A DNA stretch of 64,000 nucleotides from Brachypodius melanocephalos (Eukaryota > Chordata > Aves > Passeriformes > Pycnonotidae): NCBI GenBank assembly GCA_013398615.1, contig VZSR01003803.1, positions 8,167,836-8,231,835 on the forward strand. Direction: 5' to 3'. The translations under genes and the position numbers were made by a program. Shown one piece after another: positions 1 to 11,396 of this stretch (its first letter is position 1; each line of letters begins with the position of its first letter). The notes below the pieces were generated by a model that did not search any database, was not told the DNA's origin, and was given only the letters and a program-made list of their open reading frames with translations.

Positions 1-221
1 CAGTTGGAGCTGTCTGTCCCAGCTGTGCCCCTCCCAATCCCTTGTGCACCCCCAGACTCCACGCTGGTGGGGTGGGGTGAGCAGCAGCAAAGGCTTTGAC
101 TCTGTGTAAGCCCTGCTCAGCAGTAATGAAAACATCTCTCTGTTATCAACACAGCACAAATCATAGCCCCATATCAGCTACCCTGAATATATTTAACTCT
201 GTCCCAGTCAAAGCCAGCACA
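1..221 (-). mobile_element. ERVL-type avian LTR, partial (cut by window edge)
   Basis: This is the 5' part of a long terminal repeat lying on the reverse strand and continuing beyond the left edge. Read on the minus strand from base 221 it opens TGTGCTGGCTTTGACTGGGA and continues through an AGTTAAAT-like block, TATGGGGCTATGATTTGTGC, TGTTGATAAC, GAGATGTTTT and CTGCTGAGCAG, then AGTCAAAG and a CCCCACC block. This order matches the U3 start of the common avian ERVL LTR family, whose copies open TGTCCTGGTTT or similar and run through GGCTGGGATAGAGTTAA. No internal retroviral sequence is visible. The flank after the TG end is GTCAC, a candidate half of a 5-bp target duplication that cannot be tested here. 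Whether it is a solo LTR or part of a provirus is unknown. Confidence 0.75.
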
Positions 222-3200
222 GTCACTAAGTGCTTTAAGAGTAAAATATTATTTAAGTATTCATATTAGGAAGAGCCACCACACTGACAGTTTCCAGGAA
301 AAGATCCTGCTGACAACAAGAAAATAAAGAAAAGCTGTACTAAAGTATGATTTTTTTTTTCTGCATCGAAAAACAAGCATGGCTTGCCCAAGCAAGAGGA
401 ATTTTACCTTTCAATGTCTAATGTGCATGCCAGGTTTATGCTGCTCTAGTATGAAAATCCACTCAGCAATGCCTGTCTGCAGGAACTGCATATTTGTAAT
501 TAAAAGGAGATTAAGGTAATTTACTACTCTCTTGTCTGCTGCCCACTAATTTTCTTTCAAAAGGAATAGCAGCACACTTTAGGGATCCAAGCACACCAAC
601 CACTTGGAAGAAAAAAAGGCCCAGTAAATAGTATAAGTGGATGTTATCACATCTTTTCATACTAATCGAGTAATTGGATCGATCTGTTTCTTTCTAACAG
701 TGACAAGGCAGCTAAAGCTTTCTGAAATCAGAGTTGCTCTGGGTTACCTTTTCAATCAAGAAGGGGATCTAGATTACCAAAGCCTTAATATTTTCAACAG
801 GCACTTTTCATTTGTTCGTAAAAAAGCCTGGGATTCATCTGACCACGTGCGAATCTGTCTCTGAGCTGAGCACTAAGCTCCTCATACAGCAAGGAGCAAT
901 AAGCATTTTAGCAGGCTGTTCACTACGAGCAGCACAGTAATACAAATCATGCCCTAATATTTTTTTGTCTTCTTTCTTCCATGAATAGTATAAGAGGATG
1001 ACTAGGTCAAGTGCTGATCTCTGTACTGTGGTTATCTAGATCAACATTCATAAGCTGATAGCTCTGTAATGGCATGTAAGGTGCCCTAGAGCACCTAAGG
1101 CATTTACACAAGGCTCAAAAACGTGATACAAGGTCTGTGGGAGATTCATGTTATTCTCTAGTGATGGATGAAGGCTGTGGTGGGAAGTACCCTTGACTTT
1201 GTATAAAATCCCCAGCTGTTTAACCTAGGCAGCCAAGTTCCACCTTTAGATGTAGTGAATCCCATTCAAGTGACTGAATATGTCATATTTTGAGCAATTA
1301 GCTTCTCTCTTCAGTGTTCAATAGCTCCTGTTACTTGTTAAAACACACAGCTGAAAAACACTGATTCAATAACAACAGCATGTAAGTACTGTGGATTGTA
1401 TGGTATAGCATACTAACAGGATTATTGCTTCAATTTTCAAAAATATCTAATTTTCCTGTTGGAATAAACTGTTGAGCTTTGAAGTTTATCCACTGTGCAT
1501 TCGCTCAAAACAGTATGACATTGCTACTATTTCTTCATTGTGAATAGCATTTGTGATTTTGTGTGACACTGACAGAAACCGTGAGATAAATATTTTACTT
1601 TTCCACTGGGATTTATCAGCTACTTAACAACTGAAAAAACAGGAAGTAATCTACCTTCCACAGTCCATGCTTATTGTTCAGCCTGTTGGATAAACGAATG
1701 CATCTCTTGAAACCTGTTAAAAAATGAATCACTTTTAGGATGCACAAGACAATACTAGTTCCAGTAATGCATGCATTCCTTTGGCATAGATTACTGTATA
1801 ATATTTAAAGACAGCTGTTTCTCCAAAAGCCAGAGATGGTAGGACAGATGGATAAGCAGAGGGGTGGCAAATTCCTCAGAGGACTTTATCAACTGCGTGC
1901 CATATTCAAAAGGTAGAAGGCAATAATTTACAGTGTAGCAGAGCTTACATTATATAGTCAGTGTAAATAGTTTGATTTGTTAAGCTGTTCAAGTTTTCTA
2001 ATACTTGCATTAATACACTTGCTGTCCCCTTCTGCTGAGGGAACTCATTTTAACATATATGCTTTAATATCTGATAAATGCTATTTCAAGAGTACCAGCC
2101 CCCATATATACAATAAAAAACAATCAAGTAACAATTTAAAGAAGTCCACATGACAGTAAAAGACCCTGTATTTAGCACAAGTCCATGTTATATACTTTCA
2201 CACACTATTCTATTTCTGCCCATGTGGCAAATCTTTTGCAGTTTATCAGTTGCTATTTGTGTCATTATATTAGGTAGAAGAATGAATAGGCCAGGCTTTT
2301 TGTGCCGAGAGTTCTCTCACCAAAGACTGGGGTTTCAATATAAAATTATAGTTTATAAGTAAGAAAACAAGCAAATGTGATACTCTCCAAAATTGCAGAG
2401 TATTTATTTGTGACATAAGTTTATTATTGTTCAGCTATATACAAAATGGCTACTTCTTTATTCAGTGTCTCCTTATTAAAGCAACTCAGTGGGTTCTGCT
2501 TCTTACTTAAACTATGATTCATGAAGTCACCCTCGTTACTGCATAGAGGTAAATAAAGCTGTGCACAGAGGATATAAGCTACAAAGCACACACAAGAATC
2601 CAAACAATAGAGTAAATGCACATTACCACACTAACACAGCCTCCCAGCACTCCATGCACTCATAAGTGTTCAAAATGATTGTGGCTTGCTTTAAAAATAA
2701 GCTATTTGAGACCAAATATAGAGCATACATGGTGTGATGCCAGTTCAGGCTCAAAAAATTGAAATAATTCAGTTTTATTCCAGCTGTCCCTCAACATTTA
2801 CACCTGAGAACAGATTTTTATTCCTTAAAAAGTGGATGATAAACATCTACCATATTTTTAAAATTATTCAGTTGCATTATTTCTTTAGAAATTGTGAGAA
2901 TTAAGAAATTTTTCCTTCTCAGTTATTGATTCAGTGTTCCAGTCTTCCAGCCCATGTTCATACTGGGTGTATTTGTATCTCTTCAAACAGAGGATCTGGA
3001 AACCTGTTTTAAAATAAAAGCTAAGAATTCTCTTGCATTAGATTATTTCAGTGACTACAGACTAAAAAAAATCCTAACTCTGACAAAATCTCCCTCTTTT
3101 TTCAAGAGCTGTCAATATTGAGATAGGAAAATCTGTCCTTGGGGTAGAAAGAAGAAACCTTACATACATTTTGCAAGAGAGGTGCAAGAACAAAGTATAG

Positions 3201-3900
3201 ATGAAGATACCCACCAGACGGCTAAAAATAATTTATACTTTGAAGCCATTTCATACTTTTTGGAGGATGTGAAAAGGAACACAGTGTTTTCCAGCACTGG
3301 CACTTGACAATTGTAGAGTACAGCTGAAAGTTCCTAAACACCCTTTGAGACACAGAGCAGTTAATGTAGCCTGGAATGAGGACACAGGGAAAAAGAAACA
3401 CTAAGAAAGAGGAAAGAACAACAGATGGCATAGCTGAAGTATAGTCAGCAGCATAAACTGCAAGGGAAACAAACAAATCCCAAAGGCTGCGGGTAATAAA
3501 TTTGCACAGTGGGGAACACACAGTTCTGGAGAAACTTCAGTCAGAAAATAAACAGTGCATCAGTCCAAAGCTTTATGTTTAGTGCTAGTTGTCCTAGTAG
3601 GTTTTCAACAAGATTTAGAAATTTTTCCCCCTACAAGTCTGTTTTGAGATTGCAAGGACCTGCAGGAGGAGAAGACTTTCCCTGAAGCCCGAGGTACCCT
3701 TGCAGAGCCATATCAAAGCCCTGCAGACTGAAAAATCCCATTGGTAGGGACTTAAAACATACTCTTGCCTGTCCTAAACACTGTTCAGGCCACTTTGCCA
3801 TGAGAAAAGCATAAAAGGGAGTGACAGGATGGTGCTGACCCCTGGCTGGGCAGAGGCAATGTCTGGCTGGCACATCCTGTGTAATGCATCCAGACAAAAA
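222..3900. other. Unique noncoding stretch
   Basis: No gene, RNA gene or recognisable transposon is seen. The longest frames are 75 to 99 codons, lack family resemblance and overlap on both strands. The part from about 3620 to 3900 is richer in G and C than its surroundings and leads into the LTR-like segment; it could be more retroviral material, but I cannot name it. Confidence 0.6.
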
Positions 3901-3903
3901 TTC

Positions 3904-4453
3904 CCACTGTGGCAAACAGGGTGAAGAAGCAACTGCTCAGACACATACCACAGTCAAAGAAAGATCACCCCAGGTTAGGGGACAGATGGCATCTGCAGCC
4001 ACTGAAGCTCCCTCAAATATGACTCCATGGAACTTGGACTGTTCTAAGCCAATGTGACAGGAACTTGAGATAAGATAAGGGTGGCACTATGGTCGAAATG
4101 TTAACAAAGATGGGGGAGAAGGATGCAGTACTGATAATGGACACAAAGAATACAGAATATATGGGCCACAGGGAAAGCCAACTCAGAAACTGTGTTGACA
4201 TCAACTCCCACTCAAAAAAAGGCAATTCTGGCAGGGGCAGAATACAACCACCAACCACAACCCATGGACTAAAGAAACTCACTGACTCAAAACAAGAGGA
4301 AAACTCAGCATGGGACTAATTAGAATTAGAAGTGAGGGAAATGTTTAAACAATAGAATAAGAGAAATGTGTAGCCAATGAGAATTAATTTCTTTGTTTAT
4401 TAAAGTGTGTAAATAGTGACAAGCTTTGGACAATCTTGGGACCCCTGCCAAGA
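3904..4453 (+). mobile_element. Probable old LTR, promoter part
   Basis: This segment looks like the U3 part of an endogenous retroviral LTR. It begins near TGTGGCAAAC, holds a CCAAT box (GCCAAT at 4373-4378) and, about 20 bases on, a TATA-like TTTATTAAAG (4396-4405) followed by GTGTGTAAATAG. Base composition differs from the AT-rich flanks. It ends where a reverse-strand CR1 begins at about 4454. A pyrimidine-rich stretch on the far side of that CR1 (about 4850-4905) resembles an R/U5 region, so the CR1 may have split the LTR. I saw no TG..CA end pair with a target duplication and cannot name the family. It could instead be unique sequence with chance promoter motifs. Confidence 0.4.
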
Positions 4454-4800
4454 AGAATCACAGAAGCACAGAACCACAGAATAAGCTGAGGTGGAAGAGA
4501 TCCACAAGGACCATGAGCTCCAACTCCTGGCCTTGCACAGCACAGTCCCCAAGGATCAAACCATGCCAGAGAGTGTTGTCCAAATGCTTCTTGAACTCTG
4601 TCAGGCTGGTGCTGGGACCACTTCCCTGGGGAGCCTGTTCCAGTGCCCAAACACCCTCTGGGGGAAGAATCTTTTCCTGATATCCAACCTAAATCTCCCC
4701 TGACAGAGCTTTAAGTCAATTTCCTCACATCTTGTCACTGGTCACCACAGAGCAGGGATCCATATCTGCCCATCCTCTGGCCCTCATGAGGCCCAGGGTG
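4454..4800 (-). mobile_element. CR1 LINE 3' end, reverse strand
   Basis: A 5'-truncated CR1 containing only 3' UTR sequence. On the plus strand it reads as the reverse complement of the CR1 tail: repeated AGAATCACAG-like octamers at 4454-4482, then GGTGGAAGAGATC, CATGAGCTCCAACTCCTGGC, a CTTGAACTCTG block, CCTGGGGAGCCTGTTCCAG (the CR1 'TGGAACAGGCT' landmark), GATATCCAACCTAAATCTCC and TCTTGTCACTGGTCACC. It fades out near 4800. It lies inside or beside the LTR-like segment and 150 bases from a forward CR1. Confidence 0.9.
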
Positions 4801-4949
4801 AAGAAGGACCAGTGACATATCACTGGATCCAGGGGTATATTCTGCTGTATCTGTCTGTCTCTCCCTCTCTCTCTCTCCAATTTCTTTTTTATTTCTTTCT
4901 TTAAGCCAGGAGAAGAAAAGGATCTTATGTCATGTTCCAGCGTCTAACA
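4801..4949 (+). repeat. Pyrimidine-rich spacer, possible LTR 3' part
   Basis: Sequence between two CR1s. It includes GGATCCAGGGGTATATTCTG, a CTGT/CTCT run and TTTCTTTTTTATTTCTTTCT. It may be the other side of the LTR begun at about 3904, or a simple pyrimidine repeat. Bases AAGAAG occur next to both outer boundaries of the reverse CR1, which would fit a short target duplication, but so short a match can be chance. Confidence 0.35.
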
Positions 4950-5236
4950 AGGGACTTTTTACAAGGGCATGGACAAGAGTTGATGGCTTTAAACTGAAGG
5001 GGAATAGACTTAGATTACGTATTTGGAAGAAACTCCCTGCTGTGTGGGTGGTGAGAAACTGGCTCAGGTTTCCCAGGGAAGGTGTGGAACCCCTATTCCC
5101 AGCCATGTTAAAGACTAGGCTGCATGGGGTTCTGAGCAATCTGGCCTAGAAGACAACCCTCTCCACAGTGGAGGAGATAGAACTTGATGATTTTTAAGGT
5201 CTCTTCCAACCTAAATACCTCTATGATTCCATGATT
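4950..5236 (+). mobile_element. CR1 LINE 3' end, forward strand
   Basis: A 5'-truncated forward CR1 with its 3' terminus intact. Landmarks in order: ACTTTTTACAAGGGCATGG, GGCTTTAAACTGAAGG, AGACTTAGATTACGTATTTG, AAACTCCCTGCTGTG, CAGGTTTCCCAGGGAAGGTG, a TTAAAGACTAGGCTGCATGG block, GAACTTGATGATTTTTAAGG, TCTCTTCCAACCTAAATACC, and the terminal octamer-like repeats TCTATGATTCCATGATT. A small hairpin, CTCCAC/GTGGAG (5161-5173), lies where CR1 3' UTRs usually carry a stem-loop. No coding sequence remains. Confidence 0.93.
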
Positions 5237-7365
5237 TTCAAGAAATGTAGTATGATGGAGGCAATGTGTTGGTTCAGGCTCAGCTGAGGATAGCTGTGCT
5301 TGGCAGCAAATCTCTGTCTTCTACTAAGCTCTGGGGCAATGACCTGGTACCACCTAAAAGTCATACATGATCAGCCATTTTTGAAAAAGACATTACAAAG
5401 TTTAATCTGTTTTCATGATGAGAGGATCCTCACCTGAAACCTGTTTTTCAATAGTATGAGAAAAGACTCAGAGCAGGAATGTTACTGTACTGGCATTTTT
5501 TTTTATTGTAAGGTCACAGCTCCCTTGTTTGTACTTTATACTTCAGTGCTAAGTAAAACACTATAATGATGTAAAACTGCACGTGACAGGGACATACCCC
5601 CAGACAAAATTTAGGCTGTGATTGTGGAGCTATTGAATGAAGTGACTACATCTCAGTCACCTCATGCTCATAGCATGATTAGGAAATGTGCCCCAGAAGT
5701 AAAAGAACATTGTTGCTGTGGCTAGCATTATCTCAAGTTTGAGAGGTCACTTCTGAAGATAATTAAGAATAAGCCTGGAGCAGGAAAAAATAGCTCAGCT
5801 AAAAAATGAACTTAAGACCACTCAAAAGTCATGTATTTATCTGACTGCACTGAGCAGATTAACATAAACAGAGACAAAAACATATTAAAAGGAAGTAAAT
5901 ATAGAATAAATGGCCAGGTCATTGAGTGACAGAGCATAGAATTAGGGATTAGAAACAAAAAAATGAAAATCACAACTAATCTTGAGTGCACAAATTAGAG
6001 TGGGGGTTTTATGTTTTCTTCCAGAAAAAGAATTCACATAAGAATAACTTCACTACATTATCTTCCAGTGAGGACAAAGTGGGTTTGCTGGACTATCCAC
6101 TACACCTGCAGTTGGGGCACAGGACCTGAAAGAGACCAGATATTTCCAGAGCAGCTTCCAATGGCCAAAGAAGATTCCCTAACGACCCTCAACTTGCACT
6201 AGATGAATCTGTTGAAGCAATTGATTCAAGCCCAAATACCTTCTCCAAGATGAGCTGAACTTCCACCTCCAATTTTTACTGTGTTGAATAAATTTGACCC
6301 CAGCTGATGGCTGCAATTTAGACCACTTTACATGCGCACATCTGCATATAGACATGTAGATACCTCAACATGGAGCTGAAGGAGAGATCCAGCCCTGTAG
6401 GAGAGATCTGAGAGAGATAAGAGTAGGAATATAATTCAGTTATCTAAAACATCCATCTAGAGATCTACAGAGTAGTAGAGCTATTTGTAAGGTGCTGACA
6501 TATGACAAAGTAAAAGAGATTTTCACCATTTTGGACTGGCAGTTGGAGACCAGGTGAGTACCTTGGGATATCCCAGTTGGTACTAAATACCTATTTAGAA
6601 AATTGAATTTACTGTGAAGGTCTATGACATTGATACCTACATCTCACCTAATCTCATGGATTTGCTCTAGTGAACAGAGCCTGACACTTCTCAAGTGAAA
6701 TTTATTCTTCTGAAGCAATGTCTAAATTGCTCACTGGTCTAAATTGGTCACTGCTCTGAGCTTTGGATGCTTATACCTTCCTACCTGGCTATAAAGCAAA
6801 TCAAGATGATTTAACGTAAAAGCAGATATTGAAAAAGAGATTAGCTGAATTGCAAGTTTTTAGCCCAGGCTACAAGGGCAGCACCACTAAAAGCTTAATG
6901 AGAAATGAGGTATTTAGGGTCCAGCTTCTGCAATAAGGTTTTGGAGACTTAATTTAATAGGAACAAAATTAGAGTATTATTTTAAATCAGTGTGAAAAGC
7001 TTCACCAAAATGGCAAATAGTAAAACGGTTTAATAAATGCAAGTATACCCATGTATATTTAGAAGACTATAGCATATATTTTGAGGTTATATGCTTTTAA
7101 TATATTTAGAAAACAGGATTGAATAGCAACATTTTCGGCTTTGAGGTGGAATGTCTAGCAGTAGATGACAGTTGTAAAAGTTCACTAAGTGGCAGAAAAG
7201 ACCCTTATGTCTGCAAACAGCCAATGTACTGCCGTTATCTAGAGAGGAAAAAACATGAGCACAGTGGGAAACTACACACCACTTAATTTAGCTCCAAAAA
7301 ATGTGGTAAACAACTTTCAGTGTTCAAGGGGATTTAGAGAATATATACAGTAAAACACAAAAAAA
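5237..7365. other. Unique noncoding stretch
   Basis: Nothing recognisable. Frames reach only about 63 codons. There are short A- and T-runs but no long simple repeat. Confidence 0.6.
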
Positions 7366-7642
7366 ACAAGGTCATGTAGTGACAGGACAAGAAGTGACAG
7401 CTTTAAACTGTAAGAGAGTAGGCTTATATTAGATATTTGGAAGAAATTCTTTACCTTGCTGGTGGCGAGGCACTGGAACAGATTTCCCAGAGAAGTTCTG
7501 GAAGCCTTGTTCCTGGACATGTTCAAAACCAGGCTGGATGGGGCTTGAAGAAGTCTGATCTAGTGGAAGGTGTACTCCTCCTCATGGAGGAGGAGTTGGA
7601 ACTAGATGATCTTTAAGACCATATAAAATATTGTAGGATTCC
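7366..7642 (+). mobile_element. CR1 LINE 3' end, forward strand
   Basis: A 5'-truncated CR1 3' UTR. Landmarks are GTCATGTAGTGACAGGACAA, AGCTTTAAACTGTAAGAG, TATTAGATATTTGGAAGAAA, GCACTGGAACAGATTTCCCA, CAAAACCAGGCTGGATGGGG, GGAACTAGATGATCTTTAAG and the terminal ATTGTAGGATTCC. The stem-loop at 7575-7595 pairs nine bases exactly around an ATG loop. The last bases of the element are the left part of the 169-bp tandem duplication that follows. Confidence 0.93.
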
Positions 7643-7968
7643 AAGGGTTTAAAGTGAATTAGTTTAAATTCAACATCAACTAATCAAAATTTTAAAATGC
7701 ATATAAAACAGTATTTTAGTATAGATTTCATATGTCATTTAGAGTTAGTCCACAGTTCTCCACCAATTTTTTGACTGAAATTAGAGTTTTGACTAAATAT
7801 TGTAGAATTCCATGCGTTTAAAGTGAATTAGTTTAAATTCAAGATCAACTAAGCAAAATTTTAAAATGCATATAAAACGGTATTTTAGTATAGATTTCAT
7901 ATGTCATTTAGAGCTAGTCCACAGTTCTCCATCAATTTTTTTTGACTGAAATTAGAGTTTTGACTAAA
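7626..7968. repeat. Two-copy tandem duplication, 169-bp period
   Basis: Copy one (7626-7794) starts AAATATTGTAGGATTCCA and copy two (7795-7968) starts AAATATTGTAGAATTCCA. The copies then run almost identically through GTTTAAAGTGAATTAGTTTA, AAAATTTTAAAATGCATATA, TATTTTAGTATAGATTTCAT, TAGTCCACAGTTCTCC and GAAATTAGAGTTTTGACTAAA. They differ by a handful of substitutions and a longer T-run in copy two. The unit takes in the last bases of the CR1 tail plus about 155 bases of flank, so the duplication came after the CR1 insertion. Confidence 0.95.
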
Positions 7969-8618
7969 CCAAAATAATTTCTCAAAACTCTCTCTTTTTT
8001 TTTTTTTTTTTTTTGCTTGAAAAACTTAGGAAAATAAAGTTTCCAAAAATGTAAAGTTGGATTTATCTCACTTAGCTTTAGAAGTTTATAGCATAAATGT
8101 GTTCACCTGAGCTAATTACCTTTAGCTTTCCTTTTAACAAATTTTTGACATCTACTGTAGAAGGAGATGAAATGCACCTCAGAAAAAGCTGGTTTTCTCT
8201 ATTATTCAATTAAAGCATCATATGGCAGGCTCAGATGCAGAATTACACTGCTTATATATACACCTGATAAAATTATTCCCATTCCAGGCTCCTAAAAGCA
8301 CCTGAAAAACAACAACAAAAAGATAACCCTGAAACATTTTGTAACTCAGGTGCATGGTCTCCCATGCATCTGTGCCTGACAGTCCCTTTCTAGTCTCCCT
8401 GCTCATCTGTGTCTGTGCAATCTCCAGATGTGCTGCTTCACCTGTCCAAAACGGAGAACAGGACTCACAGCTGGCAGTACAAAGTGACTGTTGAATATCT
8501 CTACATTTTTCCCTTGGGAGGAACATATTTTATGTCTCAGTTAAACTGACCATCTTTCTGTTCAGAATAGTTCACTTTCCATTTTCTTAGCATGATTTTG
8601 TATTTCTGTATAAGGAAA
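7969..8618. other. Unique stretch with 20-base T run
   Basis: It contains an uninterrupted T run at 7995-8014. A 102-codon reverse frame (8218-8526) has no recognisable similarity and no supporting signals. Confidence 0.6.
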
Positions 8619-8697
8619 GAAAAAGAAAAAGAAAAAGAAAAAGAAAAAGAAAAAGAAAAAGAAAAAGAAAAAGAAAAAGAAAAAGAAAAAGAAAAGG

Positions 8698-8728
<31 letters not shown>

Positions 8729-8828
8729 GAAAAAAGAAAAGAAAAGAAAAAAGAAAAGAAAAGAAAAGAAAAGAAAAGAAAAGAAAAGAAAAGAAAAGAA
8801 AAGAAAAGAAAAGAAAAGAAAAGAAAAG

Positions 8829-8859
<31 letters not shown>
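8619..8859 (+). repeat. Purine satellite: (GAAAAA)n then (GAAAA)n
   Basis: An all-purine simple repeat about 240 bases long. From 8619 to 8695 G recurs every 6 bases, 13 units. From 8697 to 8752 the spacing mixes 5 and 7. From 8753 to about 8852 G recurs every 5 bases for 20 perfect units, with one final 7-base step to 8855. All six-frame open frames here are artefacts of stop-free repeat. The plus strand has only A and G, so it is a mirror-repeat homopurine tract. Confidence 0.98.
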
Positions 8860-11270
8860 CCTCCAAATTTCCTTCCCAGCATTTTTAAAATCAGAGGTAT
8901 ACCTATTAGAAACACCAGTCATTGGAAACATTAATGCTGCTGTTAAGTTGCTTTTGGACCCATAGAACAATTTGACAAGAGAAAACGAGATCTTGAAAGA
9001 CAAGCTAAAAGTAGAGAAGTTCCCTTAGTTAGGAGAAGCAGAGATAATTGTCTCTGAAAAACATGTATTTAACTTTTAGAGAAGTGTCAGAAATTACTTT
9101 TTCAGTCACTGTCATGCAGTCAAAAGAGGAAGTCTGTATAAGACTGAAGCAAAGGAGAGCCAAACATATAAAGCAAATATACCTAACATTTACATTTCTG
9201 TTCTGAAGTCAAAATCTGGAGAAGCCTGCACAGCTCATTTCCAAACAAATAGCATCACTGCCTTCTTACCATTAAATGGAAAGCCTCACAGGAGAGACAC
9301 AGTATTTCCAGGAATAAAATATATGATCAGAAGTTACTTCATGAGCATGATTCTACCATGAGACTTCCATGTATAAACAGCAGAGGAAAATAACTTTCTA
9401 GCTCGTCAAAAACACTTGAGCACTCATGATAAAAATAGTAGGAGGGTTTTTTTAGACATTTACTGAAGAAATTTTGATGCTTTTTCAAGTGCATTTTAAT
9501 TTTTATAAATTTTTTTTTACAAATACATGTTTGAATGTGTTTCAAAGTTTAGAAAGATACTATCAATGAGCATTTCCCACAGGTGTTTTTAATGTCATTC
9601 ATTTCATGACTTGAAATCTCAAACTGTTCAAATGAAACTGTTGCTGACATTACAAAATTGTAACAAATAAATGATTACACATTTTATTTGTCCATAGAAT
9701 ATTATATCTCCCGTAATAATCTTGCCAATCCACCTTTGGTTGTCATGGCTTGATGTTAAAAAGCAGGGACACCAGTACAGCCTAAGAATAATGATTTTAA
9801 GATGATATTTAATTGAGGTTTTATAGCAATCAATAGAATTTTGCCAATGGTTCAAGATGGCTCAAGGAAGATAAAGTAATGAACTTGCAACCTATTTACA
9901 CTTGCAACACCTGCTAGTAGACTTAGAATAATATAATTTCAGTCTTGTCTTTGTCAGTTTTGTGTGTGGTTAATTTGAGTTAATTTCTGTCATTAAAGAA
10001 AAAAGCCAACACCCTCCCCTTCCTTCACACCCCCCCCATCAATCAACTATTGGATTTCACGGGAAGGAAAGCACTGAATTGAAGACATGGTTCATTTTTA
10101 CACTTCAGTCTGAAGTAGTGATGTTTCACCACACTGTAGATTTTGACCTTACAAAAACATATAACTGAGTTTGGATTAAGATTTCTTTTTCTTCTAAAGT
10201 AAGCCTTCTGTCAGGGATAGTCCCACAGCAAAGAAATATTGGATAAATGTGTCCAACATGTCTTAGAGTTATTATGAGAAAGTTGACGTCACTGTAATAT
10301 GTGTATGATTTGTGACATTACTACTGTTTTCCATTCAAAACAATAGCATTTTAAATATTGAAAGGTAAAATATTCATAGTAAAGGCATATTTCCCTAAGT
10401 TATCAAGGAAAAGAAAAAAAGCCCTGTAAATAATCTCTAACAACTGAAACTCCAGTCCAGAAACTCTGCAAACCTAGACATAGGTTCTCTTTAAAGAATA
10501 TACATGAAGATTGTAGTCACTTTATACATCCTCTGCTGCTAAATCAAAGAAATTATAATTTATTTATACATATACAAGCCTGTAACAAGATCTTTCTCTT
10601 ACTATAATATCACCTTACAGAACTACATTTCTACTATAGGCACCTTATTTAAATTTCATTGGGATAAATCCAATGCTCAAGCAAGAGATTCTGCTGCAGC
10701 TACTTTGTGCTGTGCAGCTCTAAGATTGCTTTTCTCTTCCATTTATCTATCTGGGTACACCACCCTTTTAGAGAACTGTCCATTTTTCACCTCGTATTGC
10801 AGTACATCAGGGAACTAAAATTTATTGTGTGTATCATGCAAGTTGCATATTTTTTCACATGACCAAACACATTTTAACAATGTACACTGCAGATATGATC
10901 ATGACTTGCACCATAAAATTCTGTAGTTCAAAACATACATGCCTGTTAATGTCAGTAAACATATGTTCAGAAAAAAACCCAATTAATTAGTCATTAAATT
11001 GCTGTGTCCATACCAGAAGAGAACTGGAGATTAAAGACTCTCTGAATGACCACAGAAAACAGATTTGAGACTGCTTTTCCAGTACTTTTTTTCTGCCTAC
11101 GAGAAATTCCAACAAATATAGTGGAAGAAAAAGAATAGTAAAATGGAGACCTGGGATGGCAACACTGAATGAACAATGACCTATGATAGATAACCAGAAA
11201 CTTAGTACCTACTGCCTTTTTGTTGGTCTGTTACTTGGCATGCTTTATTGTCTTCTGCAAAGAGAAAAAA
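8860..11270. other. Unique noncoding stretch
   Basis: AT-rich sequence with no recognisable gene or transposon. The only composition break is a C-rich run with eight consecutive Cs at about 10030. Confidence 0.55.
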
Positions 11271-11296
11271 GGAAAAACAAAACAAAACAAAACAAA
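11271..11296 (+). repeat. (AAAAC)n simple repeat running into the gap
   Basis: GGAAAAACAAAACAAAACAA and onward; the sequenced part stops at the gap, so its true length is unknown. Confidence 0.9.
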
Positions 11297-11396
11297 NNNN
11301 NNNNNNNNNNNNNNNNNNNNNNNNNNNNNNNNNNNNNNNNNNNNNNNNNNNNNNNNNNNNNNNNNNNNNNNNNNNNNNNNNNNNNNNNNNNNNNNN
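11297..11396. other. Assembly gap, 100 N
   Basis: Exactly 100 undetermined bases, the usual placeholder for a gap of unknown size. It starts directly at the end of an (AAAAC)n repeat, which suggests a failure across expanded low-complexity sequence. Frames crossing it have no meaning. Confidence 0.99.

Noticed and set aside
8537..9003. Several frames of 98-138 codons (Lys/Glu-rich forward, Phe/Leu/Ser-rich reverse)
   Set aside because: All are stop-free readings of the (GAAAAA)n/(GAAAA)n satellite in different frames.
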